Shown: positions 24,900 to 37,099 of the stretch, piece after piece
Layout: every line of letters starts with the position of its first letter
Numbering within the stretch: position 1 is the first letter of the stretch
Assembly: GCA_019321725.1 (NCBI GenBank)
Contig: CM033123.1
Span: 16,520,601-16,584,600 of the forward strand
Reading direction: 5' to 3'
Length of the DNA: 64,000 nucleotides
Source: Paulownia fortunei
Taxonomy: Eukaryota > Streptophyta > Magnoliopsida > Lamiales > Paulowniaceae
Made by a program: the position numbers and the translations under genes
Notes under the pieces: model-generated
Told to the model about the DNA's origin: nothing
Seen by the model: the letters and a program-made list of their open reading frames with translations, nothing else
The model's database searches: none

Positions 24900-25330
24900 A
24901 AAAAAAAAATAGTGAGAAGACATTACATCAAATATTGCCTACTTATTTCAAAACAATAAAATAAAATGAAAGCATTACCTTATATAATGTTTTCCCAAAA
25001 AGAAATTACCAGTAAAAGTGTTATGTTATGTACCCCTTTTTAAAATAAAAAATTGAAAAAAAAAACATTATTCTACATAACACTTTTTGTTGATTTTATT
25101 TAAAAAATAAAAAATAAGGTGTTAGTGTGTATCACTTTTAAAAACAATTCAAACATAAGATATTGTCATGCACAACGCATTCTATTGAATTTATTTTAAT
25201 AATAAAAACGAAGGCATTACAGTGTCTAATGCTTATTTGAATTATCCATTATAACGCTTTGTGTAACAAAAGAAAAAAAAATAAAGGAGAAAAAATGCAT
25301 TATAAAAAATAACGCTTTTCAATATTTTGA
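24900..25330. repeat. Array of short imperfect inverted motifs
   Basis: The sequence repeats variants of one theme: a half-site such as gcattac or gtgttac, four to eight bases, and a roughly mirrored half-site such as gtaatgc or caacac, often flanked by A- and T-runs. Examples start near 24966, 25016, 25068, 25120, 25206 and 25294. Related motifs occur at 22420, 23400 and 23680. Confidence 0.6.
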
Positions 25331-25519
25331 AAAATAATTTAATTTTATAATATTGTAAAAAAATATTTTATTAAAATATTCTTGTTAATAAGTAAAACCA
25401 AATCCCGACCCTAACTTATGAAACAGAACTTTATAACAAGCAATAAACAAATTGGAATTTATTAACTTTGACGTGCGTAAAAGAGATAACATAAAACACA
25501 AGAAAAGAAGTACTCCAAG

Positions 25520-25705
25520 GGTGGGGGGATGGGGGGATCGGGGATTTCATCCACGTAGTAATCTCCATTCATGGAAGAGATTTGACATAAACCAACACAA
25601 TCAATTGATTGGGGGGATGGGGGGATGGGGGGATGGGGGATTTCATCCATGTAGTAATCTCCATTCATGGAAGAGGTTTGGCATAAACCAACACAATCAA
25701 TTGAT
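25520..25705 (+). repeat. Two tandem units of about 100 bp with G-runs (G-quadruplex type)
   Basis: Each unit consists of G-runs separated by AT or TC, then gatttcatccacgtagtaat or a near variant, ctccattcatggaagag and cataaaccaacacaatcaat. The second unit begins with four G-runs of five or six bases with two-base loops (25611-25639), which fits the intramolecular G-quadruplex rule. The first has three long G-runs (25523-25543). Open frames in both directions follow the repeat and are not considered genes. Confidence 0.85.
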
Positions 25706-26419
25706 GGGTTCGCACAATCTCAAAATATTGAACATAATGGAAATTAAAATTTTTAAAACATGCATCGTATAGATATAAATTTGTACTTCTAGATTCGATG
25801 TGATTGATCGACTATGCGTATATACAAAATTGACATTTATTAAAATTAAGACAAAAAATTTAGTTTATTTATCATAAATTATACCTGAAGCTTCCTGTTA
25901 ATGATGATGATCTTGAAACGACTCAAGTCGTTGGCTCTAATGATTTCTTCAAATTTTCAAATCCCGTGAATGGATGGATTCACCTAAATTCTCAAGTGTT
26001 GATTCTCCAAGCGTGTATCATATCTTGAATGCCCACTCATAATTTAATTCCCATTTAGTATATATGTGGTAGAGAATAAAGCTTTTAATATTTAGTTGAT
26101 GGATATAAAATTTAGAATTATAAATTAAAATTTAATGTTATGCTTAGAGACATAATTATGCTTTATAGAATTGTTGGCATCTTACATTAACTCATTGTTG
26201 ATATTTCTTAAATTGGGGTTTTTTGTTTGACATCAATTTGTTCATATCATGATGTGGATTATGGTTTGTTTTTCCACTTAATGCATATCAGAATCTTCTT
26301 CTTATCTTTACAATTCTTTTTTTATCAAAGTAAGTAAAACAAACTAAAATTGGAAATTTGATGGAACAAATCATTCTAGGTATTTAATTGATAATTTTTC
26401 GTATAAGTTCACTGTGAGT

Positions 26420-28716
26420 AATAAGAAAATTGATTTTTATTTCAAGAAGAGTGTTCACAAGATAATAATAGTTCTATTCATAAGACTATAAAACTTCAGC
26501 AATCACTTTGGATAATATTATTTTTGGAGTTCTCAATCTTTTAAAGATCAAGTTTCTATTCCAAAGTCTTCTCCAACTAAGTTTCGAAATATTGATCAAG
26601 ATTCTAATGGTCCTCATATTGAACGAGATCTAGATTACATTAGTCCATACGAGAGGATTCGACAGATAAACATTAAGCGTGCTTATCTAATTGCCGGTCT
26701 TATCAAGGTATCCAAGATAAATCCTCTAAATATGTAGATAAGCATGAAAAAAGCTTTTTATTTACTTGGTATAAGCTATTTCCTGATTGGTTGGAACATT
26801 TTCCTTTAAAAAAAATTATTTATTGCCTTCCATGTTTTTTTTGTCAATCTATCTACACATTTTGGGGCAAATGCATTTATCATTGATGGATTTTAATTTT
26901 CGAGAAAATTTAATAATGGTAAAATTGTTCATTTTTTATCCATAAAGGGAATAGTTTCAATTATTCACACAAGATGGTTGTGAAACATTCTAATGATTTG
27001 ATGAACCATTGCAGCACATTGAGCAAATTATAATATTCGGAGTTAGTTGTAGAGAATTGCTTATGACTCAGAGTTTCAAATGATATTTGCAAACTTATGT
27101 GCATTTCAAATTATAATATTTAGAGCGTGTGATAAATCTCAGAACTCACATAATCACGGTAATTTTATAAAAATTATAAAATACACAACTTTTTATAATG
27201 ATAAGGTGAGTTCTATTGTTTCGGATAATACTCATCAAAATGCTTCCTATACTTATGCTCAAATTCAAAAGAAAATCTTATCACTCTATACGAGTAGAAT
27301 TCAAAGATTCATTGGTGAAGAAATTGGTGATATAAAGTATTATTTTATTAGGGATGAATTTCAAGATGAGCAAATGGCCATTGTTTTAAAACTTATTGAC
27401 AAAGAGGGCTTTATTCGAGAAAGGTTCTCTGATGTAGTTCATATGGAGGATTCTAAAGCATTTGCTTTGAAAAGAAAATTTTGTGATCTTCTTTCTTGCA
27501 ATAATCTTATCATACAAAATATTTAAGGATAGGGGTATAATTGTGCTAGTGTTATGCGAGGAGAATTGAATGGTTTATAAGATCTCTTTCTAAATGAGTG
27601 CCCATATGCATATTATGTTCATTATTTTGTCCATCGACTATAATTAATATTAGTAGCAACAACTCAAAGTATTATATCTATTAATCATTTCTTCCAAATG
27701 TTATGATTAATTATAAATTACTTATGCTATCCGGATTACAGAATTAACCTCCACTGATGAGACTAGAAGTGGAAAAAATCAAGTTGGAACTGTACAACAT
27801 CCAAGGATACACGGTGGGCCTTTCACTTAAAATCTCTTTGTAGCTTACTTTGATTTATTTGATCATATTCTTCTTGTTTAGTTTATCTACCTGAGCAGCA
27901 ACTAAAGGAGTTAAAAATGACACCATTTGAATTTGTGCTTATATTATATTTTATGGTTGAGTTATTGGAAATGACAGATGATCTTTGTAAAATTCTACAA
28001 TGCAAGTCTCTGGAGATGCAATTGCTAACACAAAACAACTTATTCAAAATTTTAGAGAGAATTATTGGAATTAATTACTTGGCAAAGTGACGAGTTTTTA
28101 TGAGAAATATGAGATAAATGTCTGAAACATGAATGCTCCTTGTCGATTAAGTAAATGTTGACTTCATAAAAAAAATCCAAAAACCTTATAACATCATTAT
28201 TGAATTGATATATTCACTAGTATAATAGATTCTATACTAGAATTGCTCATATTCAACTTAGCTTTGGATATGAGAGATAGATACAAATTATTTAACATTG
28301 ATAATACTTGCGAATTTGTTGAGAAATTTTATCCCGGTGATTTCACTAATTAATAGAAGTTGCATATAAAATATTAATTGGAGTTTTCTTAACTTGATAT
28401 TCGACACAATTATGTGTCTAACACTTTCAGAGTTGTGACAACTATTGTCAAAGACAAGAAAGACAATAAATTAATATTGTGGATAAATTGATTATACTTA
28501 TTTAGACTCTTTTAGTTTATACTGCAACAATAGAACATGCATTTTCACTTATAAAAATTATCAAAGTGTCATTGTTGAATAAGATAGAAGACGACTTTTT
28601 GATTAGTTCATTATTAATGCACATTGAGAAGAAAATTGTTCAAACTTTTAATATTAACTTAATCATTGATGAGTTTGATGTTACGAAAAAAAAAGTCGAG
28701 TACAACTTAAAATATT
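26420..28716 (+). pseudogene. hAT-superfamily transposase remnant (ZMYM1-like, TTF zinc finger / DUF4371 type)
   Basis: Degenerate coding sequence reading left to right. It opens with KKIDFYFKK (about 26424), the usual start of these proteins. Next comes a TTF-type part with GPHIERDLDYISPYERI-like sequence (about 26610-26660) and FPDWLEHFPLKK and YCLPCFFF (about 26785-26845). The longest intact stretch (27080-27526) includes ACDKSQNSHNHGNF, IQRFIGEEIGDIKYYF, DEQMAIVLKLIDKEGFIRERF and CNNLIIQNI. The C-terminal dimerisation part, with ATIEHAFSLIKIIKVSLLNKIEDDFL-type sequence, is near 28530-28600. Stops and frameshifts interrupt it throughout. Terminal inverted repeats and the 8-bp target duplication were not found. 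Confidence 0.85.
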
Positions 28717-30263
28717 GAATATAATAAATAGGTTAATACATAATATTTTATCTACCTTTTGTGATTCTAAATTTCCAATAGTTGCATTGCAATATAAGTA
28801 AATTAATATATTATTGTCTTTGTTTTGTAAACTTCATTGCAATGGAACAACTTGTTATTGATGAAGTAATGGACACTTTGGATTATAGTTGCTCTCATAT
28901 TTTTACGTAATTTATTTTATATTTTTTAAACTTTTTTTTTCATTTTTCATTGTATTAAATTAGAATTGCTTCTCAAATTTGTTTAGAATCAATTTTTTGT
29001 TAGAATATATGTGCAAGTATAATAAATATTATAATTTTGTGTGTCAATATTGAATATTATATTTACATTTTTTTTCCTTTAATAAAAATTCAATTTCATC
29101 CCAAATTAAATTCCTACCTCGGTCCTGCTCCAAACCCAATTCTGCTTACTTCCCTTATTGCTATTATAGCCCTCCACCACCTTTATCATCATCATCTCCA
29201 CCACCACACAAGAAAATTTCCTTAACTTTCTCGATCATCACTATGTTTTTTGGTAGAGGAGAAGAGGATCATCGACTCTTGATCTCCAAAGTTGATGGTT
29301 CTAGAAGAGAACACTTGTAAGGAAGATTACTTCACTACTTTATTTTTATTTTTATATTTTTGGTATTTCAGTCCCTTAAAATGCTTACATTTTAATCTTT
29401 AATTAATATATATATATATATCTTGAAGGCGTGTCGTTAATCATCATGTACTTTAAAATTTTCCGCATTTTACTTAAAAATTTGAACACCTTTTCAATAT
29501 ACTATATCCAATTAATTTTTTTTCATTTCATCAAAAATAATGAAAAACCCTTCATAATTCGTGCAGGTATGAATGTAAGTGGTAATATTTATATTAATAC
29601 ATTATACCAATTGCGAAAAAAATTTCAAAATACTTTTTGCACAACTAAATTATTTTAGTTAATTAATTACTCTTTAGTGATAGTAATATCTTTCACACGG
29701 GCAGACGGACGATTGTACTCATCATCCCTAATAGGGGAATAGCAGATTCATTATAACCTACTCAATGCTACTTATAATCACAACACTGTGGCACCCCATG
29801 TATTAAACACTGCACATAATAAAATCCACACAGAAAATCAAGTTGACTAGAAATCCCATTCTAAATTCAACACTACCAAGAACTACCCAAATAATGAAAG
29901 ACTTCAGATAAATTTAGTAGCATTGGCATCAGAGACGACCACAACAGTTGCAGCTATATGATAGCAAAGTCCAAGCTACCAGAAGAGCTCAATTTACTCG
30001 ACCTGACCAAATCAAAGCAACCTAATCCATGCAAAATGGCAAACTCAAGGATTTCATATTCAGTTCAGGAGTTGATAAAAGTTCAATCATTATCATCTTA
30101 AAAACCTAAGGGAATATATTAATCACCAAAGCTCTCAAATATTCTCACTACAAATGTGTCTGTTTAAATTCCATTGAACATAGTCTTGCAAACAAATATT
30201 CAAAAAGCTAAAGCAAAATCTCTTTTCAACCCATTACACCCTCTGAAGGCAGTAAATTCCAGC
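28717..30263. other. Intergenic region, no gene seen
   Basis: The region contains short frames only, including a histidine-rich one at 29037-29225 that comes from a CAT/CAC-rich stretch. From about 29700 the sequence is less AT-rich and may include the 3' end of the eL38 transcript or an unrelated untranslated region. No poly(A) signal could be assigned. Confidence 0.45.
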
Positions 30264-31651
<1,388 letters not shown>

Positions 31652-31740
31652 TTTTTGAGATGGGGTTTGGCGAATGCTGGTGAAAAGGAGTGCGCAAATT
31701 TCCAAACCCTAATTCTGAGGCTCCAATGATTTATGTAGAG

Positions 31741-31750
31741 CTTTTATATA
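31741..31750 (-). promoter_or_regulatory. Probable TATA box of eL38
   Basis: On the minus strand the sequence is TATATAAAAG, about 90 bases before the ATG. It lies between the palindrome and the start codon, which fits a leader of about 60 bases. Confidence 0.6.
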
Positions 31751-31769
31751 TTACCATATCTAACAGAAT

Positions 31770-31816
31770 AAAACCCTAATGGGCCTTGTTTTTTTCTGAA
31801 GGCCCATTAGGGTTTT
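31770..31816. promoter_or_regulatory. 18-bp palindrome of telo-box plus site II element
   Basis: AAAACCCTAATGGGCCTT (31770-31787) is repeated in perfect inverted form at 31799-31816, with an 11-base spacer. Each arm joins a telo-box (AAACCCTAA) and a site II type motif (TGGGCC). These two elements are known to drive plant ribosomal-protein and cell-cycle genes. A third telo-box, AAACCCTAA, is at 31704-31712. Confidence 0.85.
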
Positions 31817-33604
31817 CTTTATATTTATGTCCATCTCTTGTTGGGTCATAAATTGGGCTTAGTTTGGCCCTTTTCTTTGTTCAAGATCTTAAAAGAATTC
31901 TTTCTTATATATATACAGGTTTGTTTATAATATGATAGTTTAATCAACTTTGTTTAGTCATGTGACTTGTTTGGTTAAGTATAGAAATATTAATTACTGA
32001 AGAAGCAATTATTTCTCAGTTGTTTGTTAGAAAAATCAATTGCAAAAAGCCATAAGAAAAGCAATCAAAATTGTTGCTAAATTGCATTTCAATTAAGTGG
32101 AAGACATTCAAATAAATTGAGCTATCTTTTATTCCAAGTCATCCATCGTAAAAAAAATGATTTTTCAAATTGATAGACAAATAATGAGCTGTTTTTTTTA
32201 TCAATTAAAAAAATATATTTTATAATTGATTCTTTGAATCATCATAATTAGAGAAATAATGTAAACTATATATATTCGATTATCTTGAAGAATTTAGGTT
32301 AAGCTCAACTAAACAATGTTATGCATTATTCGTAATATTTATTAGTGTATGATTATGAATATGCTGTTTCTATGAATTCAAGCCATGGAAAGGTTTTGAT
32401 TTTAGCTGAAGTCATTTGGACATAAGATTATGTCAGCTCGGCCCATCCAACATCGCAGATGATTGCCCAAGCTTGGCCTATAAAATTTATATAAAAATTG
32501 GGCCAGCCCACTTAATTACATTGAGGAAAGGCATATCTTTTGTAAGATACTACTTGATAAATGAAAAATTGTTCTTTTAGTCCCATAATATAGAAAGACT
32601 GCAAGTTTAGTACTATATTTCAAAAATATATTCAAATTTATTATATTGGTACGGAATAATATAAAGGGGTTTAGAAGGAGGAGGTAAATAGGATATCCGA
32701 AATTTTCGATTAAGCTTACAGTAAGGCCTTTTGAGTTATACTCACCATTTTTCTTCCTCAAAATTGTTTTACAAAAAATATTTCTATTAGCTTTTACTTG
32801 ATCTAACTAGCAACTCAGTAGTTTTAATAAGAATTTAATGTTGTAGAATGGAAGTTTTTAAAATTCAATAAGTTAAATAGTTAGATTGCTTGATTAGAAA
32901 TAATTTTTTATACACTAAATAATAAACAATCGTTGATATGAACTATACGAATAAATAAATTGCCATAAAGTAAATTTGCAAAAAAGTAAGGGTAAAAGGC
33001 ACATAGCTCCCCAATATATAAGGTCGATTATACTTTACCTTATCCTTTTGAAATGTATGAATAATCACCAATGTTACTAAAATACACATCAACACCCCTA
33101 ATCTAGTTTTTCAATGAAATATTCTAGTGGAGATATTGACTTACTTTGTGTGTGTTGCACTTTGGCCCCTAATCTTTTAAAAATGTGTATTAACCACCTA
33201 AATTACTATAAGATATTACATTTTACCATTGAATCCTTATTATAGTAGAATAAAGAATATTTCACTAACAATATTGTCATGCGCTGCTCACTTTGAGTTA
33301 TCTTATATATATAAATTGGTTTTGTGTTTATGTTTTCCTTAGTTTATATACATGAGTTACTTAAAAGTTATTTTTATGGCCATCCCTCAAATAATTATTA
33401 TGGTATATGTAACATTATGCAATTAAAAGATTTGTTCAGTAAAAGATTTTAGATTATTTGCAATTAAATATAAGAATAGATGAGCGAGGTGATGTTGATT
33501 CCGCAAACATCCATCAAACCAAACCAACATAACCTCTCTTATTCATATTTAAATCAAAACTGTAAATGATTCATACCCTTCGCTAATCAAATAAGCATAA
33601 ACTT

Positions 33605-33639
<35 letters not shown>

Positions 33640-33869
33640 AGAAGTGTGATTTAGGTGGGGGAAAAACACAAAATTATTTTTTAGGGAAACATAAATGTAA
33701 ATTAGTTTATATTATCAGATAACTCAATTTGATTGAAATATTAATATATTGGCAAGTGAGTAATATTTGATACTTTTGGTTAAATATACCACCTTGTTCC
33801 ACCAAAATAAGAATTCAAGGATAAAATTCATGATTTTAAATTATTTTAGATGGTTTAATACACATTTTT
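31817..33869. other. AT-rich intergenic region
   Basis: No gene seen. The part at about 33000-33240 has the wording of a common plant non-coding repeat (phrases about gggtaaaaggcac and ttttaccattgaatcc). An AC run followed by an AT run is at about 33604-33640. Confidence 0.45.
33604..33640. repeat. AC/AT compound microsatellite
   Basis: A short AC run (six units) passes directly into an AT run (about ten units). Confidence 0.9.
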
Positions 33870-34040
33870 TAGAAAGTCAAGGGAAAAGTGCAACATGCCC
33901 AAAGTATTTCACCAAAAAATGGGATTAGGAAATATTTATACACATTTTAATAAGGTTAGGGGGTTATCCCCACATTTTGAAAGGTTGGGGTGGAAGCGCA
34001 ATTGATCCTATAGCTTAGGGGTGTCTGGTTTTGACCCAAA
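33870..34040 (+). repeat. Dispersed repeat, second copy
   Basis: Counterpart of about 5215-5400, with the same word order. It includes aaaagtgcaacatgcc, aaaatgggattagg, ataaggttagg and ttttgaaaggttggg. No termini identified. Confidence 0.5.
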
Positions 34041-36690
34041 GTAAATAATATTATAATTTTTATCGTAGTTTAAGGTGGAGTAAATCCTTCTACATCTACT
34101 TTTTTCTAAGCAAATGGAGTAATCCATTAAGAGCTCATTTGTTGTACATCCATATACCCCACATAAATTATTATTTGCTTCAAATTAGTTAAGCCCATGA
34201 ATTGTAAGTGCCTAGAAGGCAATCAAGCTTCTTCCTTGATTATGAATCAAACATGAGAGGTGTGATGTGTTATCCAAGTACAAGGTCTAACTAAGTTATT
34301 GATGGACAAAATTTCACCTTACATATAAAAGTAAGTAACCCCCATTCCTCCTAAAATCACTAACTCAAGGCACATTAAATGATTCGAAAGGGTTCTGTCT
34401 CTATCTCTCTCAACCGCTGAAACTCCTTCCAAGTCAGCCTTTGTCAAAGTATAGGTGAGTTCTCCCACTAATGATCAAAAATCACAGAAATCCCCTTCCA
34501 TGTCTTGTACTTATTACTTTTCATTGAAATTCTGCTTCTTCATTGTACAAGTAGATTTTTTTTCATTTTACTATGTATGCTTCTAAACTGATTTTCTTTC
34601 ATTTTCTTGATTAAAAGTCTAAGTACTAGTTTTCTTAATTTACTCATGACATTCTGTTTCATTTCTTCAATTTTTTTATGGTTTAAGGCAATTTGTATTG
34701 GTTCGATTCGGGTTTATCTTGAAAAACTTTATCTAACCTTGCCCAATGGTTCGAAAGTCATTATTAATTGTAGTGGTTGTGGCAATAAGGATATCATGAT
34801 TGTCTTTCAATACCAATAAGATAACATGGCATAGTGTCAAGTGCTTATTCCAATTGAAATTTTGACTAATACCCAGTCGGGTGAGTAATGAGTGTTGTGT
34901 GATTTAGGATATAATCTCTAGGTCGCATTTGCTTCTATACTTAAAATAATTTTGTAAAAACTCGTGTATACAAACAAATTAAAAGCATAACAAGATATTA
35001 AGTTGGTGTCTTTCTTTTGTTTTTTTTACATTTTTATGTGATCTATATTTAGCATATAACTCTTTTTATTTATGTCAAAATGGTCAATTCTTTTACCTGC
35101 ATTCTTCACCATTTTTTTTATCTAATCTATCAAGTGGTGAGAATGAGTCGCACTGGCCGTTGAATCATGAATATAGTTTGAGCTTCCATCTCCATAAAAT
35201 CTCAAAATGTGCAGATGAGAAGAGTTTCAAAGAGCAATGCTTTCGATTTAGTGAGGAAATTCACATCATACAATAGAATACATGACTAGGAAATTCACAT
35301 TACAACTAAAAAATCTCATAAAAAAAGACAAGTTAAATACAAAAGGATCAATGGTATGCATACATGAATCACAACCATTCATACAAGCCTCTATTTTAAG
35401 GGGGAAAAAATAACTACCAGTTGCAACTTGCTATTCGAATTCTGCAAATCGATGAGAGGGCTTGAAACATTTGGTGTTCTTTGTTCTTGCTTCTTTCAAA
35501 AATAGTGGTAATCATCATCATACAGAATACCTTTTAGACTTGATATTCACTTCTTGATCAATTTTGTAGTAGTGGGATAGAAGACGAGGTTTGAAGAATG
35601 GGAGAAAATGGAATTCAAGAGTAGGGTTTGTGGTTAAGCATTACCGTAATTGTTCTAAAAAATGGGTATTTCTGAATTGCATAATGTATCCAATAATATC
35701 GATTTGTCCAACCAAATAGGGTTATTGATTTCAGCATATGATAGCCAACCAACCAAACAATAGATATGAAAATATTGATATATTTGCCATGAAAACATAT
35801 CAATAGAAAAAGTATCAAGCTTTATGCCAACCTACCAAGCAAACGAGCCCCAAAAGTTTCCACAAACTACACAAGAACTCACTCTTACAATAAACTAACC
35901 TCCAAAGAATCCAACTTTCTCTTAAGATTACACAAGTCTTGTACTCCAAGGTAGCAACATGGGATTATTCATCGGCTTAAAGAAAACTCAATTTGGTGCA
36001 CTTAACTAACCTACACAAGGCTCAGTTGAACATGATCTATTAGCCGACACAAGATTCAATCAATCACCCACCATTGGTCTGCACAAGACTTATTTGTTTT
36101 CTCTCACAATTAGTCTATGGACTTAGTTGGAAAAATTAGCCTACACAAGACTCAGTTAACTATAGGAAGAAAAAAAAAGAAAAGAACCATCGACCTGTCT
36201 CCAACTTCTAATTGAACACAATTCTAAACAATGAAAAGACTGCTAATTGAGTTCTCTTGACTGCTTTTTGGACTAAGATAAATTTCTCTGTCTTTTTGGC
36301 TTTTCTCTCTTTGTATTCTTTTAATAGCATGAGCACTTTACTGTAATGATTCTTCAAGATTGTTTGATGACTTCTCTTTTCAAAAGCTCCCTTTTAGAGT
36401 TGTTCCAAAAAAGTTAACCAGTGTCAACTTTGTACTTTGAAATTTGTATGTCTTATTTTTTCATTGCTGTTTTTTAGCATCTGTTTTGCTGTCTTTTCTA
36501 TCATTGTTGTCCTTCATCATACGAGTAGTCTTTTTTGGCTGTGAGACTATCCATTGAGTTTGGCCTTTTCTCTACATCCTCATCTGACTTAGCATCTGAC
36601 TGCTTTACTGTTCCTCTATGTCCTCCACTTAGGTGCCTACTTTACTCATTTGGTTATCAACTTTGCTTTTGTTTTGGACTCAACTAGTCC
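34041..36690. other. Intergenic region, possible copia trace
   Basis: A frame at 34607-34819 contains VYLEKLYLTLPNGSKVIINCSG, which weakly recalls the LPNGSKV stretch that precedes the GAG-pre-integrase domain of copia proteins. No other copia part is near, so this is only a hint. At about 35990-36160 a phrase with acacaag..tca is repeated several times. No gene is called. Confidence 0.35.
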
Positions 36691-37015
36691 ATTATTTCTT
36701 TTTTTATTTGTTTTTCTTTTCTCTCTTTTGATAATTTTTCTTTTCATTTTCAATTTCCTGTTTCTTTTCTCTATTGTTTTTCTCCATTTTTTGTTTTTTC
36801 TCTTTTCCTATTTTGGCTCTTTTTTTTTCTCCCATATTTTTCTACATTTTGTCATTTTTTTCTTTTTCTTTTTAATTTATTCTTCATCTTTCATTTTCTT
36901 TTTTTCTTTTTCCCCTTTTCTATTCTCTAAAATTTTATCCATTTTTTTCTTTTTCTCTATTTCTACTATTTTTTATTTTTTATTTATCTTTTTTCTAATT
37001 TTGTCCTAGGTTTCT
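36690..37015 (+). repeat. Pyrimidine-rich tract of about 325 bp
   Basis: Almost entirely T with scattered C, and only rare purines. The open frame over it, encoding mainly Phe, Leu and Ser, is a compositional artefact. It lies directly before the LTR-like repeat. Confidence 0.8.
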
Positions 37016-37099
37016 CCCCTCTCATTTGTCTCACCATAATGGTCTACCATCTTCACCAACCTTTCAAACTTTCTTCCATGGAAACAACATAAAAAACTA

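Larger units (their letters stand above)
22560..24900 (+). repeat. Two-copy tandem duplication with a unit of about 1.1 kb
   Basis: Unit 1 (about 22560-23700) and unit 2 (about 23700-24900) share a long series of words in the same order: aaaaatataataaaatgaatt, gagttatata, tttatatctc, cttacgaacaat/attacgaacaat, ttgttagatcataaa, ggttgatgatgtgaag, gaatgaagtgaa-type purine sequence, and agatttaaaatgtgaaa/agatttgaaatgtgaaa. The copies are clearly diverged, so the duplication is old. The frames within it do not look coding. Confidence 0.75.

Noticed and set aside
25452..25772. 106-codon frame with repeated GGWGD-type motif
   Set aside because: It follows the tandem G-run repeat; both strands are open there because of the repeat, and no start context or homology supports a gene.
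27080..27526. 148-codon frame as a stand-alone gene
   Set aside because: Its sequence is the middle of a hAT transposase, and the flanks continue the same protein in broken form.
34690..34715. ggttcgattcggg as a tRNA B box
   Set aside because: No A box at the right distance and no cloverleaf can be drawn.
36650..37009. 119-codon hydrophobic frame (Phe/Leu/Ser)
   Set aside because: It lies wholly on a T- and C-rich tract; composition alone explains the frame and the apparent membrane segments.
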